The notes: a model not told the origin generated them from the sequence alone. Positions 29,403 to 39,899 are shown, counted from the stretch's first letter. The stretch: DNA of 60,953 bases from Mesostigma viride (GCA_009746045.1 RPFO01002255.1:120001-180953), one strand, 5' to 3'. Program-made: numbers and translations.

Positions 29403-29843
29403 CTACGGCCCGTAAAGGTCGCAGGGGTTCTCATCTACCTCAGCATCACCCTCAGCCGGAAGCCAAGGGAACACCTCCCGTAGGCAGGTACGGCCCACAG
29501 GGGTAGAGAGGTAGGAGAACACACGGCAGCACCGGAGAACCGCATCTATCTGTCCCAAGGCGGGACAGCTGGAACCACACCCCAACAAACAGTGTCCGGC
29601 ATCGTCGAACCCGTGCAGGACAAGCTGGTGCGGCTCATCAGGGGAAGGACCATACCACGTGACCCCGAAGAGGGCCGCCCTGACTAAGCCCGCATGTTGG
29701 GCCTGAAGGGCCGGCTGCACAACGCCACCCGGGTAACTTGATCGCGACACCCAGCGGCCCGGAAGGGCCTCGAAATACAGCTCAGGGTCCGGTGGGGGCG
29801 GGGACGGCAGCGAGCTCTCAGCCGGAGGGGTAGGCTCTGACAT
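29403..29843 (-). CDS. Unknown accessory ORF directly after integrase
   Basis: 146 codons from the ATG at 29843 (MSEPTPPAESS) to a stop at 29403 (NPCDLYGP). It begins about 80 bp after the integrase stop. The middle (WVSRSSYPGGVVQPALQAQH, then GVTWYGPSPDEPHQLV) looks like a folded protein. I do not recognise it. It could be a duplicated host gene fragment or an element-specific gene. Confidence 0.4.
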   Translation of the reverse strand: MSEPTPPAESSLPSPPPPDPELYFEALPGRWVSRSSYPGGVVQPALQAQHAGLVRAALFGVTWYGPSPDEPHQLVLHGFDDAGHCLLGCGSSCPALGQIDAVLRCCRVFSYLSTPVGRTCLREVFPWLPAEGDAEVDENPCDLYGP

Positions 29844-29919
29844 GACGGCTGCGGAGGGGAGGGGACAACCAACCATCCGTCGACAGCAGACATAACATAA
29901 GAGAGGAGAAGGTCTACAA

Positions 29920-31113
29920 CTAGAGCTTATGCAGGGTTTTATACTCCTGCAGCAGGCGACTACACCCATCTAGCTCACTCTCAGTATACCAGACCTTATC
30001 TACCTCACTACGAGCATACATCCACTTCACCTTATACTGGCGCTGGGTACCGCGGCCTTTTTTGATATCTCTATGGGCCACGATACCCTCTACCTCATCC
30101 TCTACCTCACCAGTATCCGGGTTATGCTCTAAAGGGGCAGGGGCTAATTCTCTACCAGCGAACGTGCTCTGATGATAGAGCTTCAGCTGGCTTCTATGAA
30201 AGGTGCGAGAGTGGGTCTGCCAAGAGGTAGGAATATCTATCTCATACAGAAAATTACCTACTCTAGACAACACACGGAAGGGTCCTAAGAAGGCGGGCCT
30301 AAGTTTCACTTTCAGTTCAGCTTCGAACTTATGAGCGAAGCGGCCAACACGGGGGCCTTCTACTAAGACTAAATCTCCTATTTCTATCTCAGGTGCTCTT
30401 CTATCTAATGAGGCACGCAACCTAGCAAGGTATTTGGCCTGCGCCCTATGGTACCCTGCAATAGCGTTGTCGTGTGCATTCTTCATCTTATCTAATAACG
30501 CCTGCACACCTTCTACAGTATCCCGGGACACATCATCCTTGTCCCTTAAAGGACTAGCTAAGAGAGAGGTAGGGGTAAGAGGTTGTCTACCAGTATCTAG
30601 GAAGAAGGGCGTATAACCATGCGCAGCCTGAGGGCAGTTGTTAAGGGAAAACTCTACCAAACATAGGTAATCCTCCCAATCACTCCCAGAGCCATTCACA
30701 TAGTGACGCAGAGCTTCTTCCACTACCCTATTCAAACGTTCTACTAAATGAGACGAGGAGGAGTGGTAGGCAGTACCGAAGGTGACCTTGGTACCGATAG
30801 CAGCGAAGAACTGCTGCCAAAAATCAGAAGTAAATAACTTATCCTTATCACTAATAAACTGCCTACTCAAACCATGATATCTATATACGTTATTAAGGTA
30901 TAGGCGTGCGCAATCGCGTGCGGTGAGTTCTAAGGGACACGGCACGAGATGACACATACGAGTAAAACGATCTACAAAAACAAGGATCTGGGCGTTACCT
31001 CTATCATTCTTCCTAAAAGGTCCTACAAAATCCATCATAATGGAGTCCCACGGCATGATGGGATCAGGTAAGGTCCTAGGCTCTGCTATCTGTCCTACAT
31101 TGTTGGGTTTCAT
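29920..31113 (-). CDS. Integrase with C-terminal chromodomain-like region
   Basis: 397 codons. The core carries the retroviral-type catalytic triad: the aspartate in IMMDFVGPF, that in QFISDKDKLFTSDFW and the glutamate in HLVERLNRVVEEAL. The C-terminal part has the usual GDLVLVEGP...RKL-type fold region and ends with GIVAHRDIKKG...QYKVKWMY..., which resembles a chromodomain as in chromoviruses and could guide insertion to marked chromatin. The zinc-binding H2C2 N-terminus lies upstream in another frame (31191-31532: HDLAAH; then CQSC just before this ORF), one frameshift away. It is otherwise of normal length. Confidence 0.88.
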   Translation of the reverse strand: MKPNNVGQIAEPRTLPDPIMPWDSIMMDFVGPFRKNDRGNAQILVFVDRFTRMCHLVPCPLELTARDCARLYLNNVYRYHGLSRQFISDKDKLFTSDFWQQFFAAIGTKVTFGTAYHSSSSHLVERLNRVVEEALRHYVNGSGSDWEDYLCLVEFSLNNCPQAAHGYTPFFLDTGRQPLTPTSLLASPLRDKDDVSRDTVEGVQALLDKMKNAHDNAIAGYHRAQAKYLARLRASLDRRAPEIEIGDLVLVEGPRVGRFAHKFEAELKVKLRPAFLGPFRVLSRVGNFLYEIDIPTSWQTHSRTFHRSQLKLYHQSTFAGRELAPAPLEHNPDTGEVEDEVEGIVAHRDIKKGRGTQRQYKVKWMYARSEVDKVWYTESELDGCSRLLQEYKTLHKL

Positions 31114-31129
31114 CTCCTGGCAAGATTGA

Positions 31130-31532
31130 CAGGTTCTAACATACTCATCTACATCCTTTAAAAGGGAAGGCCAGTAGTAAGAGCGGGCTACTAGGTCCCG
31201 TACCCGTTTACCACCCTGTGAGCAGCTAAGTCATGCAACTCAAAGAGCAAGGAGGAGCGACAGATAGGAGGGACATACAGGCGCCATTGAGGGGGAGAAT
31301 CTGCTATCTGCACATATAAAAATCCACCTACAAATTTACAAGGGTGCTTGCCTAATTGTTGGGGATGGGCAGCAATGGCAGCTAATGCTTCCGGCTCAGT
31401 GGCCGTAAATCTACTAATAAGACGTTCGAGATCAGAGGTAGGCATCGCTACAGAGGTATCCAGAACAGGTTTAAAGAGATCTCCTACCGCCTTGCCAAAG
31501 AGAAGGGGAGGTCCTAGAGGGACTATGTTCAT
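31130..31532 (-). pseudogene. Integrase N-terminal zinc-binding region, frameshifted
   Basis: The frame 31191-31532 contains ELHDLAAHR (the histidine pair of the H2C2 motif) and stops at GYGT. Skipping one base restores RDLVARSYYWPSLLKDV and then the CQSC cysteine pair, which runs into the integrase frame. One single-base frameshift thus separates the two halves of the zinc-binding domain. Confidence 0.7.
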
Positions 31533-31553
31533 AAGACTTTCCTGACCTAGTCG

Positions 31554-32260
31554 CTATATGGCTAAGCGGTATAGAAATTTTATTTTTCCCCTCCCCCCCA
31601 CCGAGACCACAGGAAGGGCCTCACACGGGAGAGAGAGTCCTACGTGAGAAAGGAGATCAGGCATGCGAACAGCTGTATGAAAGAGGTAGGCATAGGATTC
31701 ATCATCAGGTAGTTCACCATACGGGGTTACACCCATAGTAGTAGGAACTAGAGTAGTATTGAGAACATCAAGGTCCTCGAAAAAGGAGTAATCTGCACGA
31801 CGGGAGAGTGCATCTGGTACTATGTTATCTACACCCTTAACATACTGAAGTTTAAAAGGGGAGAACTGTGCTAAAAACTCCATCCAGCGCGCTTGACGAG
31901 GGGTAAGGTTGGGTTGTGAGAGAAGATGGGTAAGAGGGCGGTGATCTGTCTGGATAACTAATCTATAAGGATCAAGCTCACAGGGTTCATTCAGACAAAC
32001 ATCAAATTGAGCACCTTTAAGAAAGTGCTGCCACGCGTGGCAACAATACACCACAGCTAATAGTTCTTGCTGGTGTACGGGATAGTTACGCTCCGCAGGA
32101 AGCATTGTCCTAGAGATATACTCGATTGGCTGTAAGCCCTGACCCTGATCCTGGAGAAGGACGCCCCCTATAGCTACCTTGCTAGCATCTGTAGCTACAA
32201 CAAAGGGTTTAGTAGTATCCGGTAGGATGAGTACGGGAGGGGAGAGGAGTAGGGATTTTA
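31554..32260 (-). CDS. RNase H domain of pol
   Basis: The frame carries FVVATDASKVAIGGVLLQD (about 32195-32140), then ISRTMLPAERNYPVHQQELL, the typical Ty3/gypsy RNase H order with the catalytic aspartate in TDAS and glutamate in QQELL. It then runs through TDHRPLTHLL (the third catalytic aspartate) and RQARWMEFLAQF. The frame ends at 31554. It removes the RNA strand of the hybrid during reverse transcription. The frame is joined to RT only through frameshifts. Confidence 0.85.
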
Positions 32261-32489
32261 GACACTGAAAAGCCGACTGACATTCACTACTCCAAACAAA
32301 GGGGATATCCTTCTTTAATAGATGATTAATAGGGGCTGCTATAGTTGCGAAACGCGGGATAAAACGCCTATAGTAAGAAGCAATTCCTAGAAACTACGTA
32401 CACCTTTAACGTCGGTAGGGGTAGGCCATTCCTGAATTGACTTAGTCTTGTCGGGTCGGTAGCAACCCCGGCATCTGACAGAACGTGCC

Positions 32490-33428
32490 CTAAGAAGGGA
32501 CACTTCTACCAGAGCGAACTTTAGCACGGCGCGCCCATAAAGAATTTTCAGCCATGATTTCTAGTACTTTCTTTAAATCACGTAGGTGCGTTTCAAAATC
32601 AGGAGAATAAATAAGGATATCATCTAAGTAAGCTTGAGCACAAGAACGGTCATGCTCAGATAAAGAAACAGAGGAGAAGGAAGGATCCTTTAAATCAGAG
32701 GACACTTGAGGAAGGTGGGAATTTCCCATAACAGGTCTAAGCACTTCATTCATTAACATTTGGAAAGAGGCAGGAGAGTTACAGAGTCCCATAGCCGCTA
32801 CTCTAAACTGATAATGCCCAAAAGGGGTAGCAAAGGCGGTTTTGTGGCAATCCTCAGGAGCTATACGTAGTTGCCAAAAACCATCCGCACAATCTAGTAC
32901 TGTGAAACAGGTAGAACCTTTAACCTTATTAAATATATCATCAATACGAGGTAGAGGGTATTTAGACTTCACAGTAATATCGTTTAACTTCCTATAATCA
33001 GTAACTAGGCGAAACTTGCCATTTGGCTTAGGAACTAACAGGACACCAGCGGAGTAGGGGGAGTTACTAGGCTCTATCAATCCTGCTTCTAATAGTGATA
33101 CTAAAATCTGTTTTAGTTCCTTTAATTCTGTAGGGCCCATTCTATACATCGGAGAGTGCGTAGGAACTGCACCATCCTTGATAACTACACGGTGTAAAAC
33201 AGAACGAGGAGGAGGATAAGAAGGAGTCTTTTCTTCAAATACTTTTGAGGAATCTATCACAGCCATGTATCTGACTATTTCATTTTCAGTAAATCCCACT
33301 CCTATTGTATCCACTGTATTTACATCTATATCCACACTATTATTAGTGATAGGTATCTCCTGTACTTCTAACTGAAGGAACATACATAATAGGTATCCAT
33401 ATTCCTTTAGTGTCCATGTTCCCAAGAA
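32490..33428 (-). CDS. Reverse transcriptase domain of pol
   Basis: About 310 codons. In order: PYRMGPTELKELKQIL, GVLLVPKPNGKFRLVTDYR, YPLPRIDDIF, FTVLDCADGFWQL, TAFATPFGHYQF and the catalytic YLDDILIYS. Between MNEVLRPVMGN and the YLDD motif about 25 serine/aspartate-rich residues are inserted where the family usually has about five; this is odd because it lies next to the active site. Downstream of 32490 the frame shifts: a one-base change restores FLGHVLSDAGVATDP, the usual continuation. The 5' end of the domain is cut by the nested insertion at 33431-35146. Confidence 0.88.
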   Translation of the reverse strand, partial: FLGTWTLKEYGYLLCMFLQLEVQEIPITNNSVDIDVNTVDTIGVGFTENEIVRYMAVIDSSKVFEEKTPSYPPPRSVLHRVVIKDGAVPTHSPMYRMGPTELKELKQILVSLLEAGLIEPSNSPYSAGVLLVPKPNGKFRLVTDYRKLNDITVKSKYPLPRIDDIFNKVKGSTCFTVLDCADGFWQLRIAPEDCHKTAFATPFGHYQFRVAAMGLCNSPASFQMLMNEVLRPVMGNSHLPQVSSDLKDPSFSSVSLSEHDRSCAQAYLDDILIYSPDFETHLRDLKKVLEIMAENSLWARRAKVRSGRSVPS

Positions 33429-33430
33429 AA

Positions 33431-35146
33431 GTCCTTATTTTAGGACCAGTTTGAATTAAAAAATATATGTGCAAACATCAAATTTTGACCCTGGCATTTT
33501 TACCACTGACAGATAACACACTTTTTGAATTTTGGACAAAAACCTGGGTTCAAATAATTACATTTAGTGCCTGAATGGACCCTGGCCCATGACAGGCCTC
33601 AAACCGCGAATTTGGTAAAAATGAGAATTTAGGACCAATAGGACCAATTAGTGTCAACGCATGACCGTGCTATCCACACGGTCCCTTGAGCATCTTACAA
33701 GCGCTAGGGGACCCTACGAGGCCTTGGGATGGCGGGGCAGCGTATAACAAGGCCATACCCTGCTGTGGCTGCCTCTATATATACGCGTGCTTAACGGTGT
33801 CACAGATGGTGCAGGTAATGCAATATACGGTTGCATGGTTGCTGAGGTTGCCCGGCTTGAACATGGCCCACCCCTTGCGGTAAACTTTCTCTAAGCATAT
33901 GCCACACCTTCTTTGACATCACGGACATGCTGGCCACCACCCAGCGATGAAAAAACATTGCATTTGCATTGCAACTAACACATAAATGCAGCCAAATCAA
34001 GTTACAGAACAACGTTGTGCTAACATGCAACGCTTTGTGAGCGAATTCAGGGTGCATGTAACACGTAAACCATATTGTATATACTGTCTGAGAACACCCT
34101 GAACGACTGCAGGCCATAGGGCCATGGTTTATAACTAACACATGAGTAAAACTGCTCTTACGCATGTGTGTTTTAGCTGCAGCGGACGACGAAGATAGAG
34201 ACGTAAAAAATTGTATGACGTAAACCAACTATGTGTGACAGTTATGTGCACAGAGAGCGTCCCCTCTTTTTAGGCATAGCTTACTGACTCAAAACACCAC
34301 GACAGCGTTGCCAGTTACACTCATGATCTAGGGCACCCCGGCACGTACCTGCTACTTACGTCGCCTCATTCCAGATGGTTGCAAAAAAGTCGCTGAAATC
34401 CGCAGAGAGGTCAGCTTTCCGAGAGCTGAGCGCACCAAAGCTGGCCAACCGGTTCGAAAATGATATAAACCACGCGTGTGCTGCGTTCTAGGTCCAAGAA
34501 ATACCGAAAGTGAAGACCTATAAGGTGCGCTCGCTGCCCAGCCTGAACGTCCCTAAAACATGGTCGACAATGGAAATCGGGCAAGAATATCACGGCCCAG
34601 GCGCTCCCATGTCAAATACTCCGTTTCTAAACTCCAGACTATAATCAAAATCGTCCACAAAAATTTCCTGGCTTGATTCGCACCACCATTGCTAATACAC
34701 TAACATGTTTGTGCCAAAATCGACCCTCCGCGAGCAGGCGATCTGCGACCCATTTGTGTTGTGCCGCTGTGCTACAGCGCTACATATAAAAACTTGCGCA
34801 GAAAATTTCACAGCCTTTAAGCATAACTAACGACCTTTCGTTTTTGCTACTGGGCGCCCGAAATGATAAACGCACGTGAAAACGCCGGCCACGATTGTCA
34901 GGTCGCCATATCCACCTCAGATCATTCCCGCACCCACTTTTTCGCTCCAAAATCGGTTATATTTTTGGTCGAGGTACCTACTTTCCCGCCATGATACCCG
35001 GTACCCGGGTACGGAATCCGGGTACCATGTGCCGGTACCACGGGTCGGGTACATCATGCCGGGTACGGTCCACATGGGGTACGGTCCATATAGTGACCCC
35101 CCCCCCCGGTACCTCGGTTATGGTAAATTGGTCCTTAATTTAGGAC
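33431..35146. mobile_element. Nested DNA insertion with GTCCT...AGGAC inverted ends
   Basis: It separates protease from RT. The left end GTCCTTATTTTAGGACCA and the reverse complement of the right end GTCCTAAATTAAGGACCA match at most positions, giving inverted repeats of about 22 bp that are themselves near-palindromic. AAA lies on both flanks, a possible 3-bp target duplication. A third copy of the palindrome (35150-35165) lies just outside. No transposase is recognised. The interior near 34970-35115 is rich in GGTACC motifs. It is most likely a non-autonomous DNA transposon. Confidence 0.6.
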
Positions 35147-35152
35147 AAAGTC

Positions 35153-35762
35153 CTAAATTAAGGACCGTGGGAGGCTTAACATTAGTTCAGATCGCAATTC
35201 GTCATTGGACATTAATACTTCAGGGATAGGTCTCACAGGAGGATCAACAGTTGTAGGAGGAGTAATATCTACCAAGGATAAATTTTCTAATCTATAATGA
35301 CGTTCTGGTACCCAGTAAGAGCTATCTGGAAACCAAATGACCATAGTATCATAATTAATAGTGATTTTATTATCCTGGTGCCAATCTAATCCTAGTAATA
35401 CATCAGCTGTAGTGATAGGGCCTATAGTGGCCGTCAGGTTGACCGTACGTCCTTGTCGGTATGACCAGGGGAAGGGACACCGTACCCGGGGAATGACTTG
35501 TGCGACCGTCAGCATAATGGACAGTGACAGTTTTTGTGTGAGGGGTAGGGACTAGTCCTAAACGCCTAACTAGGGCCTCGCTCACAAAGGAGCTAGCCGC
35601 ACCGCTATCCACTAACACAGAGACATTCAAGAGTTCATCAGCATGCAGGAAGGGGTCTACAACAGTATGAGGGACGGTTAAGCCACCATTCAAGAACATA
35701 AGAGGACGCACACGTAGTGGTAGGGATGATTCAGCTCCTACAGAGGTGATAAAAACAGGCAA
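35153..35762 (-). pseudogene. Retroviral-type aspartic protease, frameshifted
   Basis: The frame 35403-35762 has VLVDSGAASSFVSEALVRRL, the DSGA catalytic motif with the usual following helix, and then HYADGR. It stops early. The overlapping frame 35153-35515 continues with NLTATIGPITTADVLLGLDW, the second half of the fold (LLGLDW is the typical end strand). One frameshift near 35460-35515 separates them. The protease would process Gag-Pol. Confidence 0.8.
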
Positions 35763-35805
35763 ACAAAAATTATTATCTGGGGTACTATCTAAGGACCTGT
35801 CCAGG

Positions 35806-37491
35806 TTACCCCCGGCTGACAGGCCTACTGTTCCCCCTCCCCCCCAAATCCATAGGAACTAACCCCGAAGAAGACCCTGGCGGAAAAGCCACTGCTGGAG
35901 GGTCACGAGGGATTGAAGAGGGTGCGGGAGCCTGATTATCATAGGGGAACCCTGGGGATCCTGTCTGCACAGCATTCAGCCTACTAGGGGTAGCTGAAGG
36001 AATGCGTCCTGAAGTGGGACGAATAGGAGCACGCTGAGGGGTACGAGGAGGGCGAGCGTCGGGATGAGGGGGAGCACCCGAAAGGAACTTGGGGCACTCA
36101 CGTTTAAGATGACCTACTTCCTTACAATGATAGCAGGTGATATGAGAGACATCCAGAGCTGAAAGGTCAGTCACACAGATATCTAATTCTTCTACATAGG
36201 AGTTCTCCTCCTCGGGGGTAAGGCTAATATTATTAATACGGGAACGGGTAGGAAGAGAAGGCGTGGAGAAGAAATCTGCTACTCGTAAAAGATGCTGGCG
36301 CACATGCTTGAGGGGCAGGTCAGTAAAACGGTAGGCAGAGAACTGGCGCTTGACTTCCCGCAATAAGGGTCTACTGAGGCCCTGAAGGAAGCGGGCACGT
36401 ACTTCTGCGCCCGACAAATCCCTAATTCGTACCATCTGGGCATCAAACTCTTTCATATATTCTTTGAAGGACTTGGTACCCTGCTGCAAGGTGCCAAAGG
36501 ATAATCTATCCTGCCAATCTGCATCAGGAGGGACTAGATGGTTCTCTAAACGCTTAAACAATTCTGCCACAGAGTTTGGGTAGGCATGAGAGGCAAGAGA
36601 CTCACACTGAATGAGGTTAGCAAGCTCAGGAGTAATGCAGGTAGTAAGATAATGAGGAACTAGTACGGCATCAGAGAGGCGCCACCTATTGTGGTTCTGC
36701 CAGGACTCTGTGTTCTGGGTGAGCAACATAATGAAAGTGAAAAACTGTTGAGGGGAAGACTTGACATCCAGCTTAGGAAGGTTGGCAAAGAGGGGAAGAG
36801 CAGGAGGCTTAGGGGGATTGGAAGAATCAGTTTTTCCCATGGGGCCACTATCTTCCACTGCTACATAAGCGGGATAGAAGGAAGGGATAGGAAAAGTTTT
36901 GGGTAGGGGCCTAGAGGGAGCCACCGTTTCAGGATGGTGCCCATAGGAGAAGGGAACAGTATATTGCTCACGAAGAGATGAATAGGCAAAATGATCATAA
37001 TTCCTATCATCTAGGGGCATGGTACTGAAATCATTATTAACTTCTAAATCAGCCACACGGGTAGGGACCTGGGCAGCCTCATAGGCCGTCTCAGGGTAGG
37101 ACCAGGAAGCAGGTGGGTAAAAGGGAACTGCACTAGGGCGCCCAGAAGGGCCGACAGGGGCCGAGGTACGACCCGTGTTAATAGCAGGCATTGAAGGCAC
37201 AGGGTGGGAAGGAGGCCTAGAAGCATTGTTAGTGTGTGAGGACCTGCTGGAGGGGTGAGCCAAGGTTGCAGAAGGGGCAGGGGCCTGGTTCACAACAAAA
37301 GAAGGTTCATCACTAAATCTGACTTGGGAAATACGTTGTTCATAGGTAGGTGGGGTAATTGAGGGACGACGGCGACCACCAGCAACAGGAGAAGGAGGTG
37401 AGGTACGCAGAATACCTTGAGGGGTGAGATGGTGTACCGTTTCCAAGGAGTCCCGTCGGTTACCACGAGTATTGTTATTGTTAGTGTTATT

Positions 37492-37524
<33 letters not shown>

Positions 37525-37563
37525 GGTAGGTATAGGCGACATATCTCCACCCACTGGATCCAT
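35806..37563 (-). CDS. Gag polyprotein with zinc knuckle
   Basis: 585 codons, intact, starting MDPVGGDMSPIPT and followed by an asparagine run encoded by an AAT/AAC trinucleotide repeat. A capsid-type helical region lies around residues 250-430 (QFFTFIMLLTQNTESWQNH; RFLQGLSRPLLREVKRQF). A CX2CX4HX4C zinc knuckle (CYHCKEVGHLKREC) follows near residue 480 and binds RNA, and the C-terminus is proline-rich. It forms the retrotransposon particle. As the only long intact ORF of the element, it may still be made. Confidence 0.9.
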
Positions 37564-37654
37564 CTTTAATTACGTAAAGGAATAGGAATCTAGAAGAAAG
37601 CAACAAAGGAAAAAGGAAAAGCTTTTAAGGTCTGAAGCAAGGACAAAATTAAAA

Positions 37655-38047
37655 TCAATCCTTTTTAACAACAGTGATGGATAGGGAACCAAACTCCAAA
37701 GTGAGAGGAGTATCTGAAGCAGATGCAGATGCAGCCCGTTGAGGGGGAGAAGAAGGAGGAGTAGCAAAGACTAGAGCTTCTACAAGAGGACGACCATGAG
37801 GAATAGGGCGTACATGAAGGCCTAAATCTGTTTGGCTATGATCTATAAGGAACTGCTGAGCTTCTTCGAAGGACATAAATTTCTTGTACCTAATTACGTT
37901 GTATACACGATTCTGAACGATCTTCCTAGCGTCGGACCAAGAAAGGAAAATGGAGGACCATTGAGGCGTAATCACTACGTAATATTTAGCTAGACTATTA
38001 TCGCTAGAAGAATGGGAAGGAGCAGTAAAAGATCGCCGTTGGCTCAT
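37655..38047 (-). CDS. Upstream ORF resembling the RNase H1 N-terminal (viroplasmin) domain
   Basis: 130 codons, starting MSQRRSFTAPSHSS and ending before gag. Residues about 20-68 (AKYYVVITPQWSSIFLSWSD, then YKKFMSFEEAQQFL) follow the pattern of the small domain found at the N-terminus of eukaryotic RNase H1 and in the caulimovirus inclusion-body protein: YYxV, G/SI-xxxW-xxA, a YKKF-SFEEAxxFL end. That domain binds RNA:DNA hybrids or dsRNA. The tail is serine/alanine-rich. An ORF before gag is unusual in Ty3/gypsy elements. A role in reverse transcription or particle assembly is inferred only from the domain. Confidence 0.6.
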   Translation of the reverse strand: MSQRRSFTAPSHSSSDNSLAKYYVVITPQWSSIFLSWSDARKIVQNRVYNVIRYKKFMSFEEAQQFLIDHSQTDLGLHVRPIPHGRPLVEALVFATPPSSPPQRAASASASDTPLTLEFGSLSITVVKKD

Positions 38048-38560
38048 GGTAACGCACCTTGTTGTTCTTGAGTAGTCACGATAGGAGTGGAAGGGGTAGG
38101 AGTCGACTTAGCTGGGTTATCTGGATCACCGAAATGACGAGGGCGGCAATGGTCCAGCGCTCGTAGTCCTAAAGTCAGCGACCCAGTGACTTTCTGCGAG
38201 TGCGGCCGTCTAATGTACAGCAGCACGAAGGAAAAGGTGGAACCTACCCAGACGCTAATCGTCTCACTAACACCGAACCGAAAACATCACCTATCTACGA
38301 CAGTGAACCACTTTTCTAAGGAAAACAAGACGAGGAAAAGGAACTATCTAGAAAAGGATTTTCCGCTTCGAGCAGGTCTATCTTCTAGGCAGGGCGTGTC
38401 CTGAATCAGGCAGCACTACCCCCCAGCTCGCAGGCGACCCGCCCATTACCTGTCAAGTAGGTGTCGTCTTCATTTTCCCAGCCGCGGAAGGGTTGATTCA
38501 ATGACGTATGTTGCAAAGGATCGTCGTCTCGCTCTCTATCTAAACTACCTCCGAGTCCAT

Positions 38561-39135
38561 TGTTACGCCGCAAGCCTCGGCCGCCACCTCTACCTCTACC
38601 TGTCCTGATACTACCTAAACTAGTGAGGCCGCTTCTATTTACACCCCTAGCGAAAGACGACCGAGACGAACCAGATCTCAATGCATTTACATATGTACTA
38701 CTGTAATATGCCATAGGCCATTTAATCAAACCCGTTTACTCCAGGAAAAGAGGAAGGAAACACAACTAAACTGCCGTGACCCAAGCCTATATGTGTTAAT
38801 TCATTTAACACACGCCGAGTGACCACACAAGGAGTGGAACGTGCATAAATGGTCACCAACGGTCCAACAGGCTCGGGCCGACCTGGCCCTCGCCTGCATG
38901 CAGAGACACAGAAACACAGGCAGGTGCACAGATGCACGCCGGTCCACTACATTCTACGAAAGGATAAGGACCACTAATATAGTACGCGGCGCGGCGCCCA
39001 AAGGCACCCAATATACCACAGTACTGTTACGGGGACAATCATGTCCAAACTAGAACTGCACGTAACCTAGGAACAACCGAGGCCAAGGACCTAATTTACG
39101 TCCGTAACTACAACGAATTGTTACGCGACGTAACA
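38561..39135 (-). repeat. 5' LTR (575 bp)
   Basis: Starts TGTTACG and ends CGTAACA. It appears identical by eye to the reassembled 3' LTR. On its gag side the minus strand reads ATGGACTCGGAGG; the TGG one base in could start a primer-binding site, but I cannot name the tRNA. Confidence 0.95.
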
Positions 39136-39780
39136 GGTGGACTCGGGTGGCGGTGGAGATGGCGGGGAGCTCGGCAGCCAGCGTGCGGCCCACAGCTGCC
39201 ACATCTGCAGCGAGGCCGGGGAGACACGCTGGCCAGTGCTATGCGATATTGGCTAATTCTTGAAGCTTGAAGGTGGAGGAGGAACTAGGTGGATTCGGGC
39301 GGGGTGCAGGAGGTCCTCGGCAGAGCGCTTACTTTAAGGATGGTAAAGATCTGAGCGGCGAGCTGAAGGCGCGGTCGGGACCAGCCGGGCAGGTGGTCAG
39401 GTCCGCGGTGGGAATGCCGGCCGTCAACTCCGTTGTGGAAAAATGGGGTTTGGGAGCGGAGGCGCAGGCACAGGGCAAGGAGCGAGGCGCGCGACCCGTA
39501 AAACACGAGCTACAGTATCTTGATGGGGGGCATGCCGAAAAAGCCTGGCCTGAGGATGTCACAGGTGGAACTGAATAACCTGTCGACGTCAAAGTCGCGC
39601 TCAGACCCTAGCTAAGTTCGTCTGGGCGACTGCACTTGGGCGGCTCTGGCGATGCCGAGAGGGCGAGGCGAGCCCGGAGGGAGCCGGGGCGACCACCAGT
39701 GCACGACTAGTCTCACCGCTGCCTTCCGGACCTGAGGGCGAATTGCTGCAGCCGGAGCTGCAGCATTTTCAGCAGGCCGG
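39136..39780 (-). mobile_element. HAL1-like copy, 5' part, split by the LTR element
   Basis: Continues the copy left at 24897: the proline-rich linker, CAGCCAGCGTGCGGCCCAC, the MPPIKILELVFYG-type N-terminal region (about 39480-39540, decayed) and the ALVV start region (about 39690). It ends near 39780, short of the family 5' end. A short ORF1 C-terminal piece (39805-39850) follows, out of order. Confidence 0.65.
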
Positions 39781-39899
39781 AGATGTACTAAAGGAGGTGA
39801 GGAGTAGGGGAGCCGGGCCAGCCTTACCCCGCGCATGGGGAAGGCGGACAGCCGACATCCGCAGCTCGCCAGTGAGTTGCATGGGGGCAAGAATGTCGC

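Larger units (their letters stand above)
24898..39135 (-). mobile_element. Ty3/gypsy-type LTR retrotransposon with nested insertions
   Basis: Bounded by 575-bp LTRs (TGTTACG...CGTAACA) and flanked by GGTGG on both sides, a 5-bp target duplication. The minus strand is the coding strand. From 5' to 3' it holds a small upstream ORF, gag, protease, RT, RNase H, integrase with a chromodomain-like end, then about 2.8 kb of extra ORFs. The order protease-RT-RNase H-integrase defines the Ty3/gypsy class. Two later insertions are nested in it (25146-26834 and 33431-35146). The LTRs look identical by eye once the first of these is removed, pointing to recent insertion, yet several frameshifts break pol. 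Confidence 0.95.
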
